From Janthinobacterium sp. GW458P (GTDB lineage Bacteria; Pseudomonadota; Gammaproteobacteria; Burkholderiales; Burkholderiaceae_D): 35,501 nucleotides of DNA. The notes beneath the pieces were generated by a model that was not told the DNA's origin, did no database searches, and saw only the letters and a list, made by a program, of their open reading frames with translations. The DNA is taken from the NCBI RefSeq assembly GCF_002127585.1, contig NZ_NEGZ01000020.1, positions 1 through 35,501 of the forward strand, written 5' to 3'. Positions 25,025-34,378 of this stretch are shown in pieces. The position numbers and the translations under genes are program-made. How positions within the stretch are numbered: the first letter of the stretch is position 1; every line of letters begins with the position of its first letter.

Positions 25025-25292
25025 CACACTGTCTGTAGCGGCGATACAGTCCGGCGTTACGCTAGCGGTCACGGCGGGGCACCTCGCCAGCCGGACGCTA
25101 ACGTTCGGGCAAAGCGCAATATGCAGACAAACCCGCAAAATAGACGCAAGGCCTATGGCATGTGTCGTCATCTTAGTGGTCAGCATTCGACATTCCAAGC
25201 ATCAATGCCAATGCCAGGCTTCCGCACTCCAATCTTCTATTTTAAGTACCCTCATGGTCCCCAAATCGAATGTCAATAAGTATTCATCTTCA
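25025..25292. other. Intergenic stretch
   Basis: No supportable gene. An in-frame extension of the downstream ATPase frame back to 25155 is open but looks random before 25254. No terminator was recognised after the small exported protein. Confidence 0.35.
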
Positions 25293-25829
25293 ATGAGCCG
25301 TTGTGTCGTTATTACAGGTTGTTCAGGTGCAGGTAAATCCACATTGCTGTCCGAACTCCAGCGGCGGGGGCATACCGTGATCAAAGAGCCCGGAAGGCGT
25401 ATTGTGCAGGAGGAGATGCGTACCGGAGGGCGGGCCTTGCCGTGGCTTGATATGTCGGCATTCCTGCACAGGGTTGTCGAAATGGCATTAATTGACTATG
25501 CAGCTGCCCAGTGCGCGGAAGGGCGGTGGGTGTTCTTCGACCGAAGCATCATCGATGCGGCCGCTGCATTACAGGCGCTAGAGGGTTCGCTGCTGCTCGC
25601 ACAGCTTGGAGAAAGCCATCGTTATCATCCTTGCGTATTTTTAGCGCCTCCCTGGCCTGACATTTATGTCAAAGATGCTGAGCGCCGACATAATATCGAC
25701 GCGGCACTGGAAGAATTTGATAGGCTTGAGCGCGCCTACCCATCATTGGGATACGAGGTTGCGTTGTTGCCAAGGATCTGTATTCGTGAACGTGCTGATT
25801 TCGTGCTGCAGGCCTTGGCAGCTTGGTGA
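25293..25829 (+). CDS. P-loop AAA-type ATPase/kinase-like protein (AAA_28-like)
   Basis: This 178-residue cytoplasmic protein starts with a Walker A loop (VVITGCSGAGKSTLLSELQR, GxxxxGKS/T at residues 9-17). RGHTVIKEPGRRIVQEEM follows. A Walker-B-like strand, WVFFDRSIIDAAAAL, has an aspartate suited to kinase chemistry. The C-terminal part has a lid-like basic stretch (VKDAERRHNIDAALEEFDRL). Proteins of this layout are solitary predicted ATPases related to NadR/Ttd14-type kinases, with unknown substrate. I chose ATG 25293 because the P-loop strand follows directly; ATG 25254 is an alternative that adds 13 residues. It has no operon partner. Confidence 0.8.
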   Translation: MSRCVVITGCSGAGKSTLLSELQRRGHTVIKEPGRRIVQEEMRTGGRALPWLDMSAFLHRVVEMALIDYAAAQCAEGRWVFFDRSIIDAAAALQALEGSLLLAQLGESHRYHPCVFLAPPWPDIYVKDAERRHNIDAALEEFDRLERAYPSLGYEVALLPRICIRERADFVLQALAAW

Positions 25830-26343
25830 CCTCTCATGCTACTGAAATCCCTGAGCGATGCTGCAGCAGCAACTCTCGGAGGGGGCGAGCAAAAATGCTG
25901 TTTCTGTTATGGCTGAGTAAGTCAAGACGTAACAATAAAGAACTTCGCATAACCAGAGGTTGCAGCGCTGACAGCGAGCGCAGCGCCTGAAACGACTCCC
26001 TGTAGCCTCAGGGGCATGTTGATCTCGGCGATTTTCGGGACCGCAGTTGCCATCTTTTTTGCCCGGACAGATCGTAAGCATCGCTATGTCTCTGTTCTGA
26101 CCGCCCCCGAGGAAACTGGACGTTGCGATTGCAGGGGGCTCCAATGGTGCTGTAGCGTGGCATACGGCAGGCCGACGCAGCACCGGATTTTGCGCCTAGT
26201 CGCGCCAGTCCGGCGCGCACATGCCCTATCCGGGTGCGGCCCATGGCAACGCGTTATTGAGCCGCCGCTGGCTTCCAGAGTTCGGCTTGCCTTTCCATGC
26301 CCACTTTGAAACGGCGCCTCAATGTCTTGCGCGTCGAAAATCG
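25830..26343. other. Intergenic stretch, possibly containing an IS end
   Basis: No convincing gene on either strand. Around 26098-26127 the sequence TGACCGCCCCCGAGGAAACT resembles the outer end of an IS3-type element, where G/C-rich tips followed by GTGGAC or CTGGAC are common. No transposase reading frame accompanies it. The minus-strand frames across 26084-26398 have no protein-like features. Confidence 0.25.
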
Positions 26344-27692
<1,349 letters not shown>

Positions 27693-28036
27693 GCGTCTAC
27701 TTTCTTAAAATTGATTGATGTCAGAATGTGTTGTCCTTAACAAAGATGCGGACCACACAATCAGTCGTTTCCCTGCCTACGTTCAAACATCATCCAGGCA
27801 GCCGGGGCAGGGCCCGGCACTTGAATGCAATGGGGATGCGCATTTATGGTCAAGGAAACGCGAGGCCCTAGGCTGCTTCTTGATAAGAATCTGTTTAGTC
27901 TTTCTTTCTTTCTTTGACCTTCTTGGCCATGGAGTTGCGGCCATAAAGGGGTAAGTCATTAGTTTTACTGTTGCTCAGAAAGAATGAGCTGGTGACTCAG
28001 AGTAGATACATTTTTGGTTTCAACATCCAAAAACTA
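27693..28036. other. Leader between the predicted trxA promoter and trxA
   Basis: No strong gene is visible. On the minus strand a 53-codon frame (27944-27783), basic and ending G-P-C-P-G-C-L-D-D-V, could be a leader peptide but lacks a ribosome-binding site. A (CTTT)4 microsatellite sits at 27900-27915. The long leader may hold a processing or attenuation signal, or be what is left after DNA loss. Confidence 0.3.
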
Positions 28037-28084
28037 CATTCAATGGAATGATTGAATGATAGTCACGTGCAATGTTAATGTCAA
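28037..28084 (-). promoter_or_regulatory. Predicted trxA-trxB promoter with ArsR-type operator
   Basis: On the minus strand, TTGACA (28084-28079), a 17-bp spacer and TATCAT (28061-28056) form a strong promoter facing trxA. The -10 runs into a palindrome CATTCAAT-N6-ATTGAATG (28037-28058). The arrangement and about 20 of 25 bases match the operator-promoter of the ArsR-rhodanese/MFS pair at 29488-29537. It should therefore be repressed by that regulator. Confidence 0.6.
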
Positions 28085-28204
28085 TGCAGTAAGCGGCCAG
28101 CCGTGCCATCGATGAATTCGTGATCTTGGCAGCAAGTGCGCAAGCCATGCCATCGCTGTTGCCGGCACTGCTAATGCCCGTAGTCGGTGCTACTGCGGCA
28201 CCAT

Positions 28205-28720
28205 GTAGACTTTTATCGCTGAAGAAGCAGTACGGCGGTATGTGATCCGAAGGCTTGCGGGAGCTCAAGCTTCTGCACGAAGAGAACGTTCGGCTGAAGA
28301 AAATGGCGGCTGGGCTGAGCCAGGGAATGGCGATCTTGCAGGACGTCGTTAAAAAAGGGGAGGGGGCGCTAAAGCGTGAGGGGGCGATCGTCTGCGCGGT
28401 GAGAATATCGTGACGGTTTACTGGTATCGTTGCCGAGCGCACGGCACCGAAATACTTGTTTGTCGACAACAGCAACGAATTGTCGGGGAAAATGCAGGAT
28501 CTATGGGCCTACCACCATCTTACCAAGATCGATTTCAGCCGACCGGGCAAGCCGATGGACAACTGCTTCAGCGAAATGCACAACGGATCGCTGTGCGATT
28601 AATGTCTTAACGTTCGCCAGTCTGGAGACTCAGGCCGTCGTAGCGGCTTGGCGTATGGATTGCAATGGGATTTGGTCGCACACGGCCCTCAAAGACCAAA
28701 CCCTGCTGCCCTTGCTCTGA
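28205..28720 (+). pseudogene. Decayed IS3-family element (orfA and orfB fragments)
   Basis: Left part: DFYRW then KKQYGGM (one base missing between them), a stop, then SEGLRELKLLHEENVRLKKM and AILQDVVKKG, the end of an IS3 OrfA. Right part, after an internal deletion: APKYLFVDNSNELSGKMQDL, WAYHHLTKIDFSRPGKPMDN and HNGSLCD, a stop, then CLNV and, in another frame, AAWRMDCNGIWSHTALKDQT. This is the DDE-domain end of OrfB. The element has several frameshifts and stops and cannot transpose. It lies between the predicted trxA promoter and the ArsR-rhodanese gene. Confidence 0.85.
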
Positions 28721-28800
28721 GCGGGGTTTCTGGATGGGTAGACAATGACCATTGGCCGACCGAATTCTCGATCCTCTGGTGATGCTCCTGCCAGTCGTGG

Positions 28801-29466
28801 TCAGCGTCGCATCGCATCGATACGCAGGCCCGCAGCCTGCCATCCAGGAAAACCATCTTCAAGGCGTTGCGCCTTGAATCCCTTCGTCCTTAGCAGCGAA
28901 ACCGCTTGAATAGAAAGTACGCAATAACGTCCACCACAGTAAGCAAGAATGTCCTGGTCGCGCGGCAGTTCGACAAAGTGCTGTTCTAGAGCCTCGGTTG
29001 GGATATTGATTGCACCGGGAATGTGTCCTTTCGCGTAGTCCTCCTCCGAGCGGACATCCAACAGCAGAACTCCTTCTTCCAGTCTGGTGATCAACTCTTC
29101 GACAGAGACACCTTCCAGGTGCTCCGAGTAGTGAATATCGCTCGATACCACACGCTGAATCTCTGCTTGCTGGAAATCGAGATAGTCGTGCAAGGCGGCA
29201 AGCATATTGGCAACTGGCCCGGTGCCAATCCGATACAGGACATGCTTGCCGTCACGGCGGGTTTGGACAAAGCCTGCGCGCCGGAGTTGCTGCAAATGCT
29301 GGGAAGTATTGGTGATGGAAAGCCCTGAGAGTTTCGTCAGGCGCTCCACCGAGCTTTCTCGCTGAAAAATGGCTTCCAGCAAGGCAAGACGATGTGCATG
29401 CCCCAGCGTTTTGGCGATGTCGGCCAGTTCGTTGAGGGTCTTGGATGGGGTCTCAATCATATTCAT
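28801..29466 (-). CDS. ArsR-family repressor fused to a rhodanese domain
   Basis: This 221-residue fusion has an ArsR/SmtB winged helix at the N-terminus (about residues 10-95: LADIAKTLGHAHRLALLEAI, then LTKLSGLSITNTSQHLQQLR and VLYRIG). A rhodanese sulphur-transfer domain follows at about 118-215, with LLLDVRSEEDYAKGHIPGAI and the active-site loop AYCGGRYC (C177, second cysteine C182). No typical metal-binding cysteine box is present in the ArsR half, so sensing probably uses the rhodanese cysteine, which can carry a persulphide. That is inference from the family. It is divergent from an MFS gene, with a perfect 10-bp inverted repeat between them that matches a second site upstream of trxA. 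Likely a repressor of exporter and thioredoxin genes. Confidence 0.9.
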   Translation of the reverse strand: MNMIETPSKTLNELADIAKTLGHAHRLALLEAIFQRESSVERLTKLSGLSITNTSQHLQQLRRAGFVQTRRDGKHVLYRIGTGPVANMLAALHDYLDFQQAEIQRVVSSDIHYSEHLEGVSVEELITRLEEGVLLLDVRSEEDYAKGHIPGAINIPTEALEQHFVELPRDQDILAYCGGRYCVLSIQAVSLLRTKGFKAQRLEDGFPGWQAAGLRIDAMRR

Positions 29467-29487
29467 GGCTGCAGTCTCAGTTCTCTA

Positions 29488-29537
29488 TTGACCTCACAAT
29501 ATCATCCATCTATCATTCCATCATCTAATGGAATGAT
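29488..29537 (+). promoter_or_regulatory. Promoter of the MFS gene with ArsR-type operator
   Basis: TTGACC (29488-29493), a 17-bp spacer and TATCAT (29511-29516) form the promoter. The -10 runs into a perfect inverted repeat ATCATTCCAT (29512-29521), N6, ATGGAATGAT (29528-29537). A bound repressor would block RNA polymerase directly. The same layout occurs upstream of trxA. Confidence 0.7.
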
Positions 29538-29567
29538 GCAATGAAGAAACCTTCGAAGGAATCGGAC

Positions 29568-30977
29568 ATGACCTCGACAGCAGCTGCCCCTCAGGCCTCG
29601 TGGCGTGAGTTGTTCCACGGGCGTAATGGCTTACGCTCTATCGCGCTGGCCGGCGGAGTGGCACTGCACGCAGTAAACATCTATATCGTTACAACGATCT
29701 TGCCGACGGTTATCCAAGAAATCGGCGGCCTGGCTTACTACGCTTGGAACACTACATTGTTTGTCGTGGCGTCAATTGTAGGATCGGCTGTTTCTACCCG
29801 ACTTATCGCCACAATGGGGCCCCGCCAGACCTATCTGCTTGCCTTGGCTGTGTTCTCGCTTGGCGCCGTGGGCTGCGCCTTGGCACCAACGATGCCCGTC
29901 ATGCTGGCAGCCCGTACGGTGCAGGGGGTGAGCGGCGGCGTACTGTTCGCTCTCAGTTATGCCTTAATCCGGGTGGTGTTCGATTCGCACCTGTGGCCTA
30001 GGGCAATGGCGCTGGTATCAGGCATGTGGGGCGTAGCGACGCTTGGTGGTCCGGCTATTGGGGGAGTTTTTGCCCAGAACGGTCATTGGAGGTTGGCCTT
30101 CTGGGTAATGCTGCCCGCAGCACTCCTGCTGGCCCTTATCGTGGCAACCCAATTTCGCGGCAAGGAAGCTCAGGATACGGCCACAGGGCGCCTGCCGATT
30201 GCCTCCATTACATTGCTGGTGCTATCGGTCTTGGCAATTTCGATCGCCAGCCTATCGCAAAGCCTCGCTTGGAATGTGGGAGGTATCATTATCGGACTGA
30301 TCATTGCCGCTCTGATTGCTCGAATAGACAGTCGAAGCTGCAACAAGTTGTTGCCTTCAGGTGCCTATTCCTTGTCAAGCCAACTTGGCGTGATCTATGC
30401 AATCATGAGTTTGCTGGTGGCAGGCCTGACGACCGAGATTTTTGTTCCCTACTTTCTACAGGTGATCCATGGTCTGACGCCACTTGTCGCTGGTTACATG
30501 ACAGCGGCTATGGCGGGAGGGTGGACTCTGGCTTCGCTCTACAGTGCGACTAGCGATGACACTCGGGCGTATCGGCTGATCAGGATCAGCCCCGTCATAG
30601 TTACAGTAGCACTGACCATCCTAGCGGCAACGATACCGATTTCGACATGGCAGAACAAGGAAGCCAGTATTGTGGTTTATTGCATTGCTCTCACGTGTGT
30701 TGGCTTTGGGATCGGATTGAGCTGGCCGCACCTGCTCACGCGCGTCTTCGCGGTTGCCGCTGCTGGTGAAGAAACACTGGCATCCGCGTCAATCACGACT
30801 GTTCAGCTCTATGCAACGGCACTTTCCGCTGCACTCGCGGGCGTCATTGTCAATGGCGCCGGGTTGGCCAACCCAGGTGGAGTGGCAGGTGCCCAAGGGG
30901 CCGCCCTAGCGTTGTTCGCCTCGTTTTCTATCGCATCTGCGCTTGCCGTCCTGTTATCGACACGCGTTAAACGATGA
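29568..30977 (+). CDS. MFS exporter controlled by the ArsR-rhodanese regulator
   Basis: From the ATG at 29568 the product is 469 residues with 12 to 14 membrane helices. It is a drug-exporter-type MFS protein: SIALAGGVALHAVNIYIVTT, then ILPTVIQEIGGL (the D-x-T-I-V-N-like region of DHA2 proteins is replaced by HAVNIYIVTT), RLIATMGPRQTYLLAL as helix 2-3 loop and ARTVQGVSGGVLFALSYALI as helix 4. I prefer ATG 29568 because AAGGA lies 7 nt upstream; ATG 29541 is also in frame but sits at the edge of the operator. It is divergent from the ArsR-rhodanese gene. Substrate unknown; the regulator suggests a thiol-reactive or sulphur compound. Confidence 0.87.
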   Translation: MTSTAAAPQASWRELFHGRNGLRSIALAGGVALHAVNIYIVTTILPTVIQEIGGLAYYAWNTTLFVVASIVGSAVSTRLIATMGPRQTYLLALAVFSLGAVGCALAPTMPVMLAARTVQGVSGGVLFALSYALIRVVFDSHLWPRAMALVSGMWGVATLGGPAIGGVFAQNGHWRLAFWVMLPAALLLALIVATQFRGKEAQDTATGRLPIASITLLVLSVLAISIASLSQSLAWNVGGIIIGLIIAALIARIDSRSCNKLLPSGAYSLSSQLGVIYAIMSLLVAGLTTEIFVPYFLQVIHGLTPLVAGYMTAAMAGGWTLASLYSATSDDTRAYRLIRISPVIVTVALTILAATIPISTWQNKEASIVVYCIALTCVGFGIGLSWPHLLTRVFAVAAAGEETLASASITTVQLYATALSAALAGVIVNGAGLANPGGVAGAQGAALALFASFSIASALAVLLSTRVKR

Positions 30978-31089
30978 CGCTTTATTGTGGCAAGATCCAG
31001 GCAGTAACCGTGCAAATCCTTGCCGAGCGAATCATGAGCAGTCGCTCATCATTCTGAGCAATCCGTGACGGAAAAATCTGGGGATTGGG

Positions 31090-31335
31090 ATTGCTCCCGA
31101 GTATCGTTGACGCCGATCTCGGTAAGCTGAAACTGCTGATTATGCCGGTGCGAGGTTTAAAACGTTGAAAACGACCTACGCAACGACCAAGGGTTGCGAG
31201 GCCATGTGCGCTTTACGCAAGTGACAGGCGGGAATTATCAATCTAACGGGCGAGGTCCGTAGGGTAGCCCGCATCGTCAAACGAGCTTTTGGCATCGGAC
31301 TAGGAGCGCTGACGGAAGCCATCGAGTTGCTCGTC
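31090..31335 (+). pseudogene. Remnant of an IS6-family transposase C-terminal end
   Basis: Pieces in two frames read IVDADLGKLKLLIMPVRG, then KTLKTTYATTKGCEAMCALR, a stop, and IINLTGEVRRVARIVKRAFG, then IGLGALTEAI. This order matches the end of IS6/IS26-like transposases (usually EADHGxLKR, then KTAxATIKGFEVMRALRKGQ and ARIVERAFGI). At least one frameshift and one stop are present and the catalytic core is absent. It sits at the right edge of the accessory region. The rest of 30978-31430 shows no gene. Confidence 0.8.
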
Positions 31336-31430
31336 CAGGACCTAGGGGGAGCAGACTGCGTGACATCGGAGAACACGAGATCTCGTCAACTGAATCTAAT
31401 TTTTGCTATACAGCCGATCAAGGAACATCT

Positions 31431-31865
31431 ATGCAGCTGAGAAGAATCGTTCCGGAAGATTGGTCATGGATCCAGAGCTGGTTCGAGGATGAGCAGCTCA
31501 ACAAGGCGCTGGGGCCGCTCGACGAGGCGTGGCTCGATCATGCCCTGCACGCCGAGAACGGCGTCCAGCTTGTTGGCGTCGAGGACAGCCTGCCCGTCGT
31601 CTTGATCGGCTGTGCCTGGAGTCCGGAAGCTGGCGGTCTCCACGGGATAACGGATATTGCTGTATCGCCGGTGTCGCGCGGGACCGGCCTCGGGCGCCGG
31701 GCAGTTGCTGCGCTCGTTCGCTGGAACTGCCATCCGCCGGCTGCGGGTTGGGTCGCCTTTGTCGATCAAGAGAACGCGGCCGCACGCGCTTTCTTCACGG
31801 AACTTACGTGGATATATCGCGGCGTCGACGACGAGATGCATCGCTTCGAGCTTCAGGTTACCTGA
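31431..31865 (+). CDS. GNAT-family N-acetyltransferase
   Basis: This 144-residue GNAT protein has the acetyl-CoA loop SRGTGLGRRAVAAL after the strand ITDIAVSP. The C-terminal motif B is WVAFVDQENAAARAFFTELT followed by WIYRGV. The N-terminal MQLRRIVPEDWSWIQSWFED is the usual first strand-helix. AAGGA lies about 8 nt before the ATG. Base composition is G+C-rich like the right flank, so it may be host backbone or an earlier acquisition. The gene stands alone directly after the IS6 remnant. Substrate cannot be assigned; small-molecule or protein N-termini are possible. Confidence 0.85.
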   Translation: MQLRRIVPEDWSWIQSWFEDEQLNKALGPLDEAWLDHALHAENGVQLVGVEDSLPVVLIGCAWSPEAGGLHGITDIAVSPVSRGTGLGRRAVAALVRWNCHPPAAGWVAFVDQENAAARAFFTELTWIYRGVDDEMHRFELQVT

Positions 31866-32099
31866 GCCTGGCGCGGCAAGGGACAACCCTCGGCCTCTTC
31901 GGCCGCTGGCTACAAGCTGTCACCTGGCTTTTCTTGGGGGCAAGGATTCGTCGTGCATTCCATCCCTTCTTTCCACCATCCTGTCCCCCGATTTTCGTCT
32001 TCCATCGCTGTAGTCAACCTGGCAACCCGGCTTTGGCCTATGATGGGCTGGCACATGCACGTGTGATGTTTCCCTTCATTTATCAACCATGAGGTGTCC

Positions 32100-34112
32100 A
32101 TGATTCGCTATGTCCTGCCCGTCCTGTTGTTTGCCGGCACACTGCCGGCGCACGCCCAAGCTCCTGCCAAGGAGGCGCCGCTGATCGAGCGTGCCAAGCT
32201 GTTCGGTAATCCCAGCAAGTCCGGCGGCAAGCTCAGTCCGGATGGCAAGTGGCTGTCGTGGATCGCGCCGCGCGACGGCGTGCTCAATGTGTGGGTGGCG
32301 CCGGCTGGCGACCTGGCGCAGGCGCGGCCGCTGACGGAAGAGAAGCTGCGGCCCCTCCGCGGCAGCTTCTGGTCGCCCGATTCGACAACCGTGCTGTTCA
32401 TCCAGGACAAGGGCGGCGACGAGAATTTCCTGCTCTACGGCGTGAATGTGGCAAGCGGCAAGCAGACCAATTACACGCCGTTCGAGAAAACCCGCGTGCG
32501 GATCGTCCAGATCAGCAGCAAGGTGAAGGACCGCATCCTCGTCGGCATCAATAACCGCGATGCGCGCTGGCATGACGTGTACAGCCTGGACCTGGCCAGC
32601 GGCAAGCTGACGCTGGTGCAGCAAAATGACGGTTATGGCGGCTACGTGGCCGACGAATTGCTCAACTTGCGCATCGCCAGCAAGGCGCGCGCCGATGGCG
32701 GCTTCACGTATTTCCGCATGACGGACGGCAAGGTCGACAGCGCGCCGCTGGCCGAGGTGGGCCTGGAAGACTCGCAGACGACGTCGCCGCTGGCCTTCAC
32801 CGCCGACGGCAAGACCTTGTACTGGACCGATTCGCGCGGCCGCAATACCTCGGCGCTACTGGCGCAGGACGTGGCCAGCGGCAAGACCGCGGTGGTGGCG
32901 CAAGACCCGCACGCCGATATCGCCGATGCGCTGTACGACACGCGCACGGGCCGCGTGCAAGCCTATACGGTCAATTATCTGCAGCAGGAATATTTGCCGC
33001 TGACGGACGACCTGAAGGCCGACCTGGCTTTCCTGAAGAAGAATACCAAGGGCCAGTTCAATGTAACGTCGCGCACGGATGCCGACGACAAGTGGCTGGT
33101 GGGCGTCGACACCGTCACGGCGCCGCCGTCGAGCTGGCTGTATGAGCGCAAGAGCAAAAAACTGACGCAGCTGTACGTGACGCGGCCCGAGCTGGAAGGC
33201 GCGCCGCTGGTGCCCATGTATCCGCAGGAAATCAAGGCGCGCGACGGCCTGACCCTGGTGTCTTACCTGAGCCTGCCGCAGGCGTCGAAGGCGGGCGCCG
33301 GCGGCAAGGCCACGCAGGCGGTGCCGATGGTGCTGCTGGTGCATGGCGGCCCGTGGGCGCGCGACACCTACGGCTACAACAGCTATCACCAGTGGCTGGC
33401 CAACCGCGGCTATGCCGTGCTGTCGGTGAATTATCGTGGCTCGACGGGCTTCGGCAAGCAGTTCATCTCGGCCGGCGACCTGCAGTGGGGCCGCAAGATG
33501 CATGACGACCTGCTTGACGCCGTGCAATGGGCCGTCAAGAGCGGCGTGACCACTGCCGACAAGGTGGCCATCATGGGCGGCTCGTACGGCGGCTACGCCA
33601 CCCTGGCCGGCATGGCGTTTACGCCGACCACGTTTGCCTGCGGCGTCGACATCGTCGGCCCGTCGAACCTGTTTACCTTGCTGCAAACCATCCCGCCGTA
33701 CTGGGAAGCAGGCAAGCAGCAGTTCTACAAGCGCATGGGCGACCCGACCACGGAAGAGGGCAGGGCGCTGCTCAAGGAGCGCTCGCCGCTGAACTTTGCG
33801 CAGAACATCCAGCGCCCGCTGCTGATCGGCCAGGGCGCGAATGATCCGCGCGTCAACGTGGCTGAATCGGACCAGATCGTGGCGGCCATGGCGGCGAAGA
33901 ATATCCCTGTCACCTATGTGCTGTTTCCCGATGAGGGCCATGGCTTTGCCCGGCCCGTGAACAACATCGCTTTCAATGCGGTGACGGAAAACTTCCTGGG
34001 CCAGTGCCTGGCTGGCCGCGCCGAGCCGATGGGCGCCACGCTCAAGGCGTCCACCGCGCAAGTCAAGCATGGCGCCGAGTTTGCGCCGGGACTGCAGGAG
34101 GCGATGCGCTAA
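32100..34112 (+). CDS. Secreted S9 (prolyl oligopeptidase-family) peptidase
   Basis: The 670-residue protein begins with a signal peptide (MIRYVLPVLLFAGTLPAHAQ). An N-terminal beta-propeller with WD/PD40-like repeats (GGKLSPDGKWLSWIAP, FWSPDSTTVLFIQD) is followed by a C-terminal alpha/beta hydrolase domain. The nucleophile is S495 in IMGGSYGGYATLAGM; the acid is in IGQGANDPRVNVAES and the histidine in FPDEGHGFARP. The oxyanion segment is LLVHGGPWARD. It should cleave peptides, possibly acylaminoacyl- or dipeptides, in the periplasm or outside. GAGG precedes ATG 32100; an in-frame GTG at 32094 is less likely. It is strongly G+C-rich and looks like host backbone. Confidence 0.94.
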   Translation: MIRYVLPVLLFAGTLPAHAQAPAKEAPLIERAKLFGNPSKSGGKLSPDGKWLSWIAPRDGVLNVWVAPAGDLAQARPLTEEKLRPLRGSFWSPDSTTVLFIQDKGGDENFLLYGVNVASGKQTNYTPFEKTRVRIVQISSKVKDRILVGINNRDARWHDVYSLDLASGKLTLVQQNDGYGGYVADELLNLRIASKARADGGFTYFRMTDGKVDSAPLAEVGLEDSQTTSPLAFTADGKTLYWTDSRGRNTSALLAQDVASGKTAVVAQDPHADIADALYDTRTGRVQAYTVNYLQQEYLPLTDDLKADLAFLKKNTKGQFNVTSRTDADDKWLVGVDTVTAPPSSWLYERKSKKLTQLYVTRPELEGAPLVPMYPQEIKARDGLTLVSYLSLPQASKAGAGGKATQAVPMVLLVHGGPWARDTYGYNSYHQWLANRGYAVLSVNYRGSTGFGKQFISAGDLQWGRKMHDDLLDAVQWAVKSGVTTADKVAIMGGSYGGYATLAGMAFTPTTFACGVDIVGPSNLFTLLQTIPPYWEAGKQQFYKRMGDPTTEEGRALLKERSPLNFAQNIQRPLLIGQGANDPRVNVAESDQIVAAMAAKNIPVTYVLFPDEGHGFARPVNNIAFNAVTENFLGQCLAGRAEPMGATLKASTAQVKHGAEFAPGLQEAMR

Positions 34113-34378
34113 GCACCCACGGCTGGCGAGTCGCCTGCGCGGGGCTTCCGGCCGTTAAAAAATGTCAACTCGACATTAATTTAATTGCAATGGGTTAATG
34201 TGCGGCCGCTCTCGCGACGGCGGCGCGCCACGCATTCTGGAGGCGGCGCGTCTGCCGCCGGCGCCGGTATTGCGGGGGGATGCCGCACGCGCCATTAGGA
34301 TTGCCTTTTGATAATTTTCCCTTGGCGGCCAAGAGGCATTGCTGCCACAGCCGTTCTGTCAGGCGCGTTTGCCAGCTG
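34113..34378. other. Intergenic stretch between convergent genes, with a hairpin
   Basis: AATGTC (34161-34166), a 5-nt loop and GACATT (34172-34177) form a 6-bp stem flanked by A/T-rich arms, with TTAAAA before and TTTAA after. It could end transcription from either side. No gene was recognised in the remainder. Confidence 0.35.

Noticed and set aside
26098-26127. IS terminal repeat
   Set aside because: Resembles IS3-type ends, but no partner repeat or transposase was found nearby, so not called as a mobile element.
27900-27915. (CTTT)4 microsatellite as a phase-variation switch
   Set aside because: Only four units and not inside a supported gene or between promoter boxes.
28020-28475. Minus-strand frame of 151 codons
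   Set aside because: Largely antisense to the IS3 remnant, and it overlaps the predicted trxA promoter. A short stretch near its end looks protein-like but has no start.
32856-34070. Open minus-strand frame of 404 codons
   Set aside because: It is antisense to the well-supported S9 peptidase in G+C-rich DNA, where long shadow frames are common; its translation is H/R/A-rich without any motif.
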